Assembly: GCF_024622045.1 (NCBI RefSeq)
Contig: NZ_JANKBP010000002.1
DNA length: 64,000 bases
Strand: one strand, 5' to 3'
DNA from: Rodentibacter caecimuris
GTDB lineage: Bacteria > Pseudomonadota > Gammaproteobacteria > Enterobacterales > Pasteurellaceae
In this document: piece after piece, positions 50,390 to 58,019 of the stretch
How the letters are laid out: every line of letters starts with the position of its first letter
How positions within the stretch are numbered: the stretch's first letter is position 1
Made by a program: the position numbers and the translations under genes
Notes under the pieces: model-generated
The model's input: the letters and a program-made list of their open reading frames with translations, nothing else
Told to the model about the DNA's origin: nothing
Databases searched by the model: none

Positions 50390-53023
50390 ATGTCGGTAAA
50401 ATCTGAAAAATCGGATTATGACGATCTGCAAGATATGGTTGCATCCAATGATGCGGGGGGACGAAATCCAAAAGGCTTAACCAAAAATTTAATTATTGTT
50501 ACGGCTATTTTGTGGTCAATCTTCCAGCTTTATTACACCTCGCCGTTTCCGTTTTGGCTGCAAGAAGTGATCCGTAGTTGGGGTTGGGAATGGAATGTGG
50601 TGGTTGATGATACCAAAGCGCGTTCCATTCACTTAGCTTTTGCTTTATTTCTGGCTTACTTGGCATTTCCGGCGTTTGCCGCTTCTCCAAAACACCGTGT
50701 TCCTTATCAAGATTGGTTGTTTGCCGTTTTAGGCGCATTTTTAGGGGCATATTATATTTTCTTTTATGAGGGATTGGTTACCCGTTTCGGCGCACCCAAT
50801 ACATCGGATATTATCGCCGGTTGTTTAGGTATTATTTTATTACTGGAGGCTTGTCGACGTAGTTTGGGATTACCCTTGGTTATTATCGCATCCGTCTTTT
50901 TACTGTATAACTATTTCGGACAATTTTTGCCGACAGACTGGATTATCAGCCACCGCTCAGGTTCACTTTCTCAAATAATCAATCAGCAATGGGTAACCAC
51001 AGAAGGCGTATTCGGCGTAGCATTAGGCGTTTCGACGAAATATGTCTTTTTATTTGTTTTATTCGGCGCGTTACTGGATAAAGCGGGCGCAGGCAACTAT
51101 TTTATCAAAACCGCCTTTGCCTATTTAGGGCATTTACGTGGTGGCCCGGCGAAAGCAGCCGTCGTGTCCTCCGGCTTAACCGGATTAATTTCCGGTTCGT
51201 CCATTGCCAATGTAGTAACGACGGGAACTTTTACCATTCCAATGATGAAACGGGTCGGATTTTCCGCCGAAAAAGCCGGTGCGGTTGAAGTCGCCTCCTC
51301 CGTAAACGGGCAGATTATGCCGCCGGTTATGGGGGCTGCCGCCTTTTTGATGATTGAATATGTGAATATGCCGTATAGCCAATTAATCACCCACGCGGCG
51401 TTACCGGCATTAATTTCATATATTGCCTTGGTTTATATCGTTCATTTGGAAGCCTTAAAAATGAATTTACAAGGTTTACCAAGAACTGATCCGCCCAATC
51501 CGATTTTAATCGTTTTATTAAAAATATTGACCGCACTTTTGGTTGTCATTGGCTTAACCGGCGTGGTTCATTTTGGTTTAGGGTGGATTAAAACCGTTGC
51601 GCCGAATTATGCTTTCCTGATTGTTTGCGCATTGCTTACGGCGGTTTATTTATTACTTATCCGCCGAGTGGCAACATTTCCTGATTTAGAAGTCGATGAT
51701 CCTAATGCGCCGATGGTCGCGCTGCCGTCAGCCAAACCGACGGTAAATGCAGGGCTGCATTTTCTCATTCCCGTCGTGGTATTAATTTGGTGTTTAATGG
51801 TGGAAATGTTATCGCCGGGGCTTTCCGCATTCTGGGGAACAATGGCGCTTGCAGTTATTTTACTCACACAAAAACCGCTGCTACATTATTTCCGTAAGCA
51901 GCCGATTAACTCCTCGCTTTTCATTGAAGGTGTAAAAACATTAATTGACGGATTAGAAACCGGGGCGAGAAATATGATTGGTATCGGCATTGCAACGGCA
52001 ACCGCAGGAATTATCGTCGGTGTTGTTTCTTTAACCGGATTCGGCGTACAGCTATCGGGGATTATTGAAGTGTTGTCGATGGGCAATATTTTATTAATGC
52101 TTATTCTCGTCGCCATATTCAGTTTGATTTTGGGAATGGGATTGCCGACAACGGCTAATTACATTGTTGTTTCCTCATTAATGGCATTGGTTATCGTTGA
52201 AGTCGGCAAACAAAACGGATTAATAGTGCCACTTATCGCCGTACATTTATTTGTATTCTATTTCGGCATTATGGCAGATGTAACACCTCCTGTGGGATTA
52301 GCCTCGTTTGCCGCCGCTGCGGTTTCGGGCGGAAATCCGATAAAAACCGGAATGATTGCGTTCTTTTATAGCCTGCGTACGGCAATTCTTCCTTTCTTGT
52401 TTATTTTTAATACGGATTTATTGTTACTGGATGTCGGTTGGGCAAAAGGAACTCTAGTTGCGGTGGTTTCGACATTGGCTATATTAGCATTTACCGCGGC
52501 AACGATGAATCATTTCTTTGTGAAAAACAAATGGTGGGAAACGGCACTATTAATTTTGGGCGCATTTGTCATTTTCCGACCGGGCTTTTTTATGGAGTAT
52601 ATATCACCGACATCTCATCATATTGAGCCGTCATATTTAGTACAAGAGCTGGAAAAAACACCGGTCGGGCAAAATCTGTTGCTCAAGGTATCGGGAATGA
52701 ATCCTTACGGTAAACAAATCGAATTTTACTCGCAACTTTCCGTACCACAGGGAGAAACCGGCGAACAACGTTTGCAAAATCTCGGTTTAACCCTGTTGCA
52801 TACGCAGGAAAAAATTGAGGTGGACGGAAAACAAATAGATAAAGTAATAATTGATATGGTGGAAACCGATTCTCCGGCGGCAAAAGCAGGATTGAATTGG
52901 GATCAAACCATTATTGATATTTCTTTACCGCTTGTTTCATTGGAAAAAGAATGGATGTTTATTCCTGGATTAATGATAATTTTCTTGGTTGGCTGGAATC
53001 AGCGGCGAAGAGCAAAATCTTAA
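50390..53023 (+). CDS. TRAP transporter fused permease (TAXI type) with C-terminal extension
   Basis: An 877-residue inner-membrane protein combining the small (DctQ-like) and large (DctM-like) TRAP subunits. Conserved parts include SGLTGLISGSSIANVVTTGT, ASSVNGQIMPPVMGAAAFLM, LGMGLPTTANYIVVSSLMAL and MADVTPPVGLASFAAAAVSG. After about residue 690 comes a further domain (DUF3394-like) with PDZ-like sequence (DMVETDSPAAKAGLNWDQTI), then a last hydrophobic segment and a basic tail NQRRRAKS. It couples solute uptake to a sodium or proton gradient. Forms an operon with the TAXI binding protein and is followed by a universal stress protein gene. Confidence 0.93.
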   Translation: MSVKSEKSDYDDLQDMVASNDAGGRNPKGLTKNLIIVTAILWSIFQLYYTSPFPFWLQEVIRSWGWEWNVVVDDTKARSIHLAFALFLAYLAFPAFAASPKHRVPYQDWLFAVLGAFLGAYYIFFYEGLVTRFGAPNTSDIIAGCLGIILLLEACRRSLGLPLVIIASVFLLYNYFGQFLPTDWIISHRSGSLSQIINQQWVTTEGVFGVALGVSTKYVFLFVLFGALLDKAGAGNYFIKTAFAYLGHLRGGPAKAAVVSSGLTGLISGSSIANVVTTGTFTIPMMKRVGFSAEKAGAVEVASSVNGQIMPPVMGAAAFLMIEYVNMPYSQLITHAALPALISYIALVYIVHLEALKMNLQGLPRTDPPNPILIVLLKILTALLVVIGLTGVVHFGLGWIKTVAPNYAFLIVCALLTAVYLLLIRRVATFPDLEVDDPNAPMVALPSAKPTVNAGLHFLIPVVVLIWCLMVEMLSPGLSAFWGTMALAVILLTQKPLLHYFRKQPINSSLFIEGVKTLIDGLETGARNMIGIGIATATAGIIVGVVSLTGFGVQLSGIIEVLSMGNILLMLILVAIFSLILGMGLPTTANYIVVSSLMALVIVEVGKQNGLIVPLIAVHLFVFYFGIMADVTPPVGLASFAAAAVSGGNPIKTGMIAFFYSLRTAILPFLFIFNTDLLLLDVGWAKGTLVAVVSTLAILAFTAATMNHFFVKNKWWETALLILGAFVIFRPGFFMEYISPTSHHIEPSYLVQELEKTPVGQNLLLKVSGMNPYGKQIEFYSQLSVPQGETGEQRLQNLGLTLLHTQEKIEVDGKQIDKVIIDMVETDSPAAKAGLNWDQTIIDISLPLVSLEKEWMFIPGLMIIFLVGWNQRRRAKS

Positions 53024-53099
53024 TAGAAAGTGCGGTCATTTTTGAATGTGTTTCGATTAACATTAAGAATGTCCGCCATACTGATGAAAAGGATAAATT

Positions 53100-53525
53100 A
53101 TGTATAACAAATTACTACTCGCCATTGATCTGAACAATCCAAAAGGTTCAGAAAAAGTAGTTGAAACGGCATTACGCTTGGTTGAACATTATCCCAATAC
53201 ACTATTTCGTGTCGTTACTATTGTCGAACCGGTAGATGATAGCTTTATTTCCGCTTTCCTACCAAAAAATTTTGATAAATCGTTGATAGCAGAAGTGAAT
53301 AAAGCGTTACACGATTTTACTGCCAAACATTTTCCGGCAAATGCTAAAGTGCAACACATCATCGCACACGGCACAATTTATGAGGAAATTAATCGGATTG
53401 CGGAAGAAAAATCGGTAGATTTAATCATTATGCTTGCCAGTAGTAAGCCTCACACTAAAGGCTTAAGTAATAATACCCGGCGAGTGGCAAAATATGGGAA
53501 CAAACCGATATTGATTTTGAAATAA
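53100..53525 (+). CDS. Universal stress protein (UspA family)
   Basis: A 141-residue cytoplasmic protein with MYNKLLLAIDLNNPKGSEKV at the start and VDLIIMLASSKPHTKGLSNN then ARKYGNKPILILK-type end (here VAKYGNKPILILK). The ATP-binding G-2x-G-9x-G(S/T) loop is not canonical, so it may be a non-ATP-binding Usp. Usp genes often follow TRAP transporter genes and can bind their regulatory partners. Gap of 76 bases after the permease; co-transcription likely. Confidence 0.88.
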   Translation: MYNKLLLAIDLNNPKGSEKVVETALRLVEHYPNTLFRVVTIVEPVDDSFISAFLPKNFDKSLIAEVNKALHDFTAKHFPANAKVQHIIAHGTIYEEINRIAEEKSVDLIIMLASSKPHTKGLSNNTRRVAKYGNKPILILK

Positions 53526-53526
53526 C

Positions 53527-53563
53527 AAAAATCCCTGCCTGAAATACTCACGCAGGGATTTTT
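53527..53563. terminator. Bidirectional terminator between usp and ggt
   Basis: AAAATCCCTGC and GCAGGGATTTTT form an eleven-base stem with a loop of about thirteen bases, with A/T runs on both flanks, between convergent genes. Confidence 0.85.
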
Positions 53564-53570
53564 ATATTTA

Positions 53571-55328
53571 TTAGAATCCTAATGTTTTTCCATCAGGATT
53601 ACGAGGGTCGGAATAACCATAGAAGCCGCCGTCGCGCGCTTGAATAATTTGTACACGTCCCATTGGGGCTTTTAGCTTGATTTTATGCCCTTTAGCAGTG
53701 AGTAATGCTAGGGTGTCGGGGCTAATCCCTTCCTCAATGCGTAATTCATCCGGTAACCATTGATGATGAATTCTTGGCGCAACAATCGCTTCCGCAGGGT
53801 TCATATTATGGTCAATAGTATTAGAAATACTTTGTAGAACCGTCGTAATAATTCGAGCGCCACCCGGACTACCTGTTACCAGCCAAGGTTTATTATCTTT
53901 TAGCACGATAGTCGGTGTCATTGACGAAAGCGGACGTTTTTTCGCTTCAATTGCATTTGCATCACCGCCGATTAAGCCGAATGCATTAGCCACTCCGGGT
54001 TTAGCCGAAAAATCATCCATTTCATTGTTTAGTAAAATACCTGTTCCTTCAGCAACAATACCGCTACCAAAATTCAGATTTAATGTATAAGTAACGGCAA
54101 CAGCGTTACCGGCGTTATCCATAACCGAATAGTGCGTGGTTTGATCACTTTCATAGGGTTGAGGCTTACCGGGCTTAATTTCCGTTGCAGGGCGGGCATA
54201 ATTTTCCCTAATACTTTGAATTAAGGAATTAGCATAATTTTTTGAAGTTAAACCGGATACGGGTATCTTCACAAAATCCGGATCACCAAGATATTCCGAA
54301 CGATCCGCATAAGCCAATTTCATCGATTCAGCTAAATAATGAATAGTTTTTGCACTGTTTGCGCCGAATTCATTAAGCGGATAATTTTCCAGCATATTAA
54401 ATAATTGCACTAAATGGATACCGCCCGAGCTTGGGGGCGGCATAGTTACGATTTTATAACCACGATAATTCCCCACTATCGGCTGACGCTCAATCGCTTG
54501 ATAGTTGTGCATATCTTCAAGGCTGATTAAACCATTATGTTGCTTCATTTCTTGTACGATTTTTTCCGCAATTTCTCCCTCATAAAAGGCCTTAGCGCCT
54601 TCTTTAGCAATGAGTTTTAAAGAATTAGCCAAATCTTTTTGGATTAACGGTTCACCGGCTGCTAAAGTGCGGTCGTTTTTGAAGAAGATTTTGCGGCTGC
54701 TCTGCCATTTACCTAACACTTCTTTCTCCGTATCAAGTAAATTGGCAAGTGTTTGGCTGATTGGAAACCCTTCCTCCGCCAACTTGATTGCCGGTTCTAA
54801 CACTTTATGCAAAGGCATTGTTCCCCATTTTTGTAAAGCCAGCTCCATGCCGGCTACCGTACCCGGTACGCCGACAGCAAAATGTGTAAACAATGACTTT
54901 CCGTCTTCAACTTGTCCGTTTGCATCCAAATACATATCACGAGAGGCTTTTAATGGTGCGGTTTCTCTAAAATCAAGGGCAAAATCCTCCCCTGTTTTTT
55001 CATTATGTAATACCATAAACCCCCCACCACCAATATTACCGGCATTTGGTAATACAACGGCTAAGGCAAACCCGACGGCAACTGCCGCATCTACCGCATT
55101 ACCACCCTGTTTCAGTATTTCAACACCGACTTGAGTTGCAATAGCCTGTTCGGAAGCTACCATACCGTTTTTTGCATAGACAGGTTGAAAAATATCGGTA
55201 CTGCTGTCATAGCGTGCGGCGGCGGTATTTGTAGTAAGTACAGAGTTACTTGCCCAACTGACTTGGGAAAGACTGACTACCGAAGTAAATAAGCCCGCAA
55301 GTAATATTTTTCTGAACGGTATCTGCAT
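53571..55328 (-). CDS. ggt: Gamma-glutamyltransferase
   Basis: About 585 residues from ATG 55328 (MQIPFRKILLAGLFTSVVSL), which follows AAAAAGGAG; the longer frame lacks a site. Signal peptide then proenzyme. Features: VEILKQGGNAVDAAVAVGFA near residue 75, GNIGGGGFMVLHNEKTGED, LDFRETAPLKAS (the conserved Arg), and the autocleavage Thr in DQTTHYSVMDNAGNAVAVTY. PLSSMTPTIVLKDNKPW and GSPGGARIITTVLQ bind the gamma-glutamyl group. It cleaves glutathione and glutamine in the periplasm. Convergent with the TRAP operon, which may import the released glutamate (inference). Confidence 0.96.
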   Translation of the reverse strand: MQIPFRKILLAGLFTSVVSLSQVSWASNSVLTTNTAAARYDSSTDIFQPVYAKNGMVASEQAIATQVGVEILKQGGNAVDAAVAVGFALAVVLPNAGNIGGGGFMVLHNEKTGEDFALDFRETAPLKASRDMYLDANGQVEDGKSLFTHFAVGVPGTVAGMELALQKWGTMPLHKVLEPAIKLAEEGFPISQTLANLLDTEKEVLGKWQSSRKIFFKNDRTLAAGEPLIQKDLANSLKLIAKEGAKAFYEGEIAEKIVQEMKQHNGLISLEDMHNYQAIERQPIVGNYRGYKIVTMPPPSSGGIHLVQLFNMLENYPLNEFGANSAKTIHYLAESMKLAYADRSEYLGDPDFVKIPVSGLTSKNYANSLIQSIRENYARPATEIKPGKPQPYESDQTTHYSVMDNAGNAVAVTYTLNLNFGSGIVAEGTGILLNNEMDDFSAKPGVANAFGLIGGDANAIEAKKRPLSSMTPTIVLKDNKPWLVTGSPGGARIITTVLQSISNTIDHNMNPAEAIVAPRIHHQWLPDELRIEEGISPDTLALLTAKGHKIKLKAPMGRVQIIQARDGGFYGYSDPRNPDGKTLGF

Positions 55329-55741
55329 GTTTTTTCTCCTTTTTGATGAATAATTCATCAACAAGACTATGCTTTTACTTACCAAAATACAATAAAAATT
55401 TCACGAAATATTAACAAGTATCAGAGAATAAATGTTGAGAAGAGAGTTATTACAAAAATTTGTGCTACCCTAAAATTTTCCGTTTAGAGCAAGGTATCTA
55501 AATGAGAAGCAATGAAACCTGATAGCATTATTGAAAACAGAATCACATTAAAATTGGCATCAATACTGAAGTTCAAAGGTATTCTCAAAGCTCATTTTAA
55601 GTATAGTTGACGGAGTGTGAACAGCATATAAACAATAGGGACTTAAATGGAAATTTGTTTTAGTCATCCAGACAGTCCCTATTTTTAAAGTTATGAATAA
55701 TGTAAAAAACACATTAAATTTTAACCGCACTTTTATTATCG
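55329..55741. other. AT-rich gap with a structured hairpin, no gene seen
   Basis: No convincing ORF. At 55634-55688 AATAGGGACT pairs with AGTCCCTATT over a 30-base loop that itself contains TGGA/TCCA, followed by TTTT, a terminator or small-RNA 3' end shape. An ACCGCACTTTT uptake signal lies next to the glpX stop at 55722-55735. Confidence 0.4.
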
Positions 55742-56755
55742 CTAACTTCTCAAAATATTATAAATTTCGAAATCTTTGCGATCCAAATAATGGGTGGATT
55801 GGATTTTACGAATAGTACGTGATTTGCCTCTAATTAATAGGGTTTCAGTGGTAGCAAGATTGCCTCGACGGGAAATTCCTTTAAGTAATTCACCGTGTGT
55901 AATACCGGTGGCGGCAAACACCAGATTATCATCACGCACGAGATCTTCTAGTTTTAATATTTCATTCACTTTAACACCTAATTCTTCACAACGTTGGATT
56001 TCTTCCGCCGCAATTTTTCTATTTTCTTCCGTATCCCCTTTTACTTCATTACGAGGGATTAACCGTGCCTGCATATCACCGCCTAATGCTCGAACTGCCG
56101 CTGCAGCAGCAACACCTTCCGGCGCACCGCCAATACCATAAACCATATCGACTTCGGCATCAGGCAGGCAACATAAGACAGAAGCGGCAACATCACCATC
56201 GGGAATAGCCATAACCCGAATTCCTAAATTATACATTTGTTGGATAACTGCATCATGACGGGGCTTGGCTAATACCATCACAGTTAAATCGGATAAGGAT
56301 TTTCCTAATCGGGAAGCGGTACGACGAAGATTTTGTTCAATCGGTAAACTGAGATCAATCATTCCTTTGACTTCTGGCCCTACTACAATTTTTTCCATGT
56401 ACATATCCGGTGCTTTTAAGAAAGTTCGTTTTCCACCTGCGGCGAGAACAGAAATAGCGTTGGATTGTCCCATTGCTGTCATACGCGTACCATCAATCGG
56501 ATCAACAGCGATAGAAACCAGTTCTCCATTACCCGAACCGACTTTTTCACCGATATAAAGCATAGGAGCTTTATCAATTTCACCCTCTCCTATAACAATC
56601 TCACCGTCCATATGAATAAGATTCAGCATATATCGCATTGCTTTTACCGCAGCTTCATCGGCCGCGTGTTTATTGCCACGTCCAAGCCAAGTGTAAGCCG
56701 CTAATGCCGCAGCCTCTGTTACACGAGAAAATTCAATAGCCAGTGCACGATTCAT
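55742..56755 (-). CDS. glpX: Class II fructose-1,6-bisphosphatase
   Basis: A 337-residue GlpX enzyme of gluconeogenesis (E. coli 336). It has the lithium-sensitive phosphatase fold: GEGEIDKAPMLYIGEKVGSG, VAVDPIDGT-like SIAVDPIDGTRMTAMGQSNA binding metals, VMAIPDGDVAASVLCCLPDA and GIGGAPEGVAAAAAVRALGG. It stands alone, divergent from zapB, with a perfect LacI-family palindrome in the shared promoter region. Confidence 0.96.
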   Translation of the reverse strand: MNRALAIEFSRVTEAAALAAYTWLGRGNKHAADEAAVKAMRYMLNLIHMDGEIVIGEGEIDKAPMLYIGEKVGSGNGELVSIAVDPIDGTRMTAMGQSNAISVLAAGGKRTFLKAPDMYMEKIVVGPEVKGMIDLSLPIEQNLRRTASRLGKSLSDLTVMVLAKPRHDAVIQQMYNLGIRVMAIPDGDVAASVLCCLPDAEVDMVYGIGGAPEGVAAAAAVRALGGDMQARLIPRNEVKGDTEENRKIAAEEIQRCEELGVKVNEILKLEDLVRDDNLVFAATGITHGELLKGISRRGNLATTETLLIRGKSRTIRKIQSTHYLDRKDFEIYNILRS

Positions 56756-56805
56756 TTTTTATCTCCAATTGTGTTGCAAGCAAAAGATCGCGCTATTCTA
56801 ACACT

Positions 56806-56821
56806 ATGCAAACGTTTGCAT
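56806..56821. promoter_or_regulatory. PurR/LacI-type operator palindrome between glpX and zapB
   Basis: ATGCAAACGTTTGCAT is a perfect 16-base palindrome, 50 bases before the glpX start and 86 before zapB. It differs from the E. coli PurR consensus ACGCAAACGTTTGCGT only at one position in each half, and is also of the general LacI-family type (FruR/Cra-like relatives). Confidence 0.65.
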
Positions 56822-56906
56822 AATAAATTTTTATGGCAGGCTTTAAAAAGAAAAATGAAGTGGGTACAATAGAGCCGTTTCAGATGTTATTTAAAAGGAA
56901 ATTACT

Positions 56907-57125
56907 ATGTCATTAGAAATCTTAAACCAGCTTGAAGATAAAATTAAGCAAGCGGTAGAAACCATTCAATTACTTCAACTTGAAGTGGAAGAATTAAAAG
57001 AACAAAACAGCCAATCTCAGCAAACCGTTGAAACATTACAAAATGAAAATGAGCAATTAAAAAATGAACATCGTAACTGGCAAGAACATATTCGCTCATT
57101 GCTTGGCAAATTTGATAACGTTTAA
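56907..57125 (+). CDS. zapB: Cell division protein ZapB
   Basis: A 72-residue coiled-coil protein. Heptads run through nearly the whole length (LEILNQLEDKIKQAVETIQL, LQLEVEELKEQNSQSQQ, LQNENEQLKNEHRNWQEHI). It stabilises the Z-ring together with ZapA and MatP-linked chromosome ends. AAAGGAAATT precedes the ATG and a terminator follows. It lies between glpX and mioC near oriC. Confidence 0.93.
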   Translation: MSLEILNQLEDKIKQAVETIQLLQLEVEELKEQNSQSQQTVETLQNENEQLKNEHRNWQEHIRSLLGKFDNV

Positions 57126-57134
57126 CTCAATTTT

Positions 57135-57164
57135 AAAGGCTTAGATTTTCTAAGCCTTTGTTTT
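57135..57164 (+). terminator. zapB terminator
   Basis: AAAGGCTTAG and CTAAGCCTTT form a perfect ten-base stem with a five-base loop, followed by GTTTT. Confidence 0.88.
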
Positions 57165-57175
57165 AGATAATTTTT

Positions 57176-57613
57176 ATGAAAGTTTGTATTATTTCAGGCA
57201 GTACTTTAGGCACTGCCGAGTATGTCGCCGAGCATCTAGCGGATTGTTTAAAAAACCAAGGGTTTTCAACCGCTCTTTTTCACGGTGCTCAATATGATGA
57301 TGTAATTAGTGAACCATTATGGTTAATCGTCACCTCTACCCATGGAGCGGGAGAAATTCCGGATAATTTACGATCACTGTTTGATCAAATATCACAATCC
57401 GATCTTGATCTTTCCTATTTGCGTTTTGCCATTGTCGGCTTAGGCAATTCGGATTACGATACCTTTTGTTATGCCACAAATCACATTGAAAAAATTTTAG
57501 AGCAAAAAAGTGCGGTCAAACTTTGTGAAACCTTAAAAATCGATGTGCTCAATATCGATGATCCGGAAAGTTACAGTGAAGAATGGCTTCCTCTATTCAT
57601 TCGATCCCTTTAA
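57176..57613 (+). CDS. mioC: FMN-binding protein MioC
   Basis: A 145-residue flavodoxin-like protein. The FMN phosphate loop SGSTLGTAEYVAEHLA is at the N terminus, and the isoalloxazine-binding loops TSTHGAGEIPDNL and GLGNSDYDTFC follow. MioC is linked to biotin synthase electron transfer in E. coli, and its transcription runs into oriC. Here too it points directly into the origin. An ACGATGAT/ATCATCGT hairpin (57622-57644) follows the stop. Confidence 0.93.
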   Translation: MKVCIISGSTLGTAEYVAEHLADCLKNQGFSTALFHGAQYDDVISEPLWLIVTSTHGAGEIPDNLRSLFDQISQSDLDLSYLRFAIVGLGNSDYDTFCYATNHIEKILEQKSAVKLCETLKIDVLNIDDPESYSEEWLPLFIRSL

Positions 57614-58019
57614 TAAAAAAGACGATGATTTTAACGATCATCGTTTTCCCCCTGTGTATAACTCATAAAAAATCTGTCAAAAACCTGTATTTTATCGCTG
57701 AATAAGATCAAAAGTTTTATCAGCTGTGTATAAATAGCTAAATTATCCACAACAAATAATGACCGTTTTTATCATTGATCAACATTTTCCAATAAGATCT
57801 AATCCATTAATTTATAAAAAGAAAAAACGGTTATTCACACAATAAAGGATCCTTAATAGTAACAATAATAAGATCTCTATATATAAAAAGATCTTAATTT
57901 TATTACCTCAAGATCTTTGGATCCTTTATGTCTCTATCAAGATCCAATTCTTTCTTTCAAGAAAAACTGAATTTCTGTAAAATAGCGCAAATTTTATGTC
58001 CGAATAATTAGAGAAAACG
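57614..58019. other. oriC: Chromosomal replication origin oriC
   Basis: The gap between mioC and mnmG is the classical gamma-proteobacterial origin position. DnaA boxes: TTATCCACA at 57743-57751; TTATTCACA at 57831-57839; and TTATACACA on the minus strand at 57653-57661 and 57725-57733. Eleven GATC (Dam) sites crowd about 350 bases, and AT-rich AAGATCT-containing 13-mer-like repeats around 57868-57915 look like the unwinding element. Leading-strand gene orientation on the right (mnmG, rsmG, atp) agrees. Confidence 0.92.

Noticed and set aside
54610..55134. 174-codon plus-strand frame inside ggt
   Set aside because: Antisense shadow; the minus-strand frame is an unmistakable gamma-glutamyltransferase.
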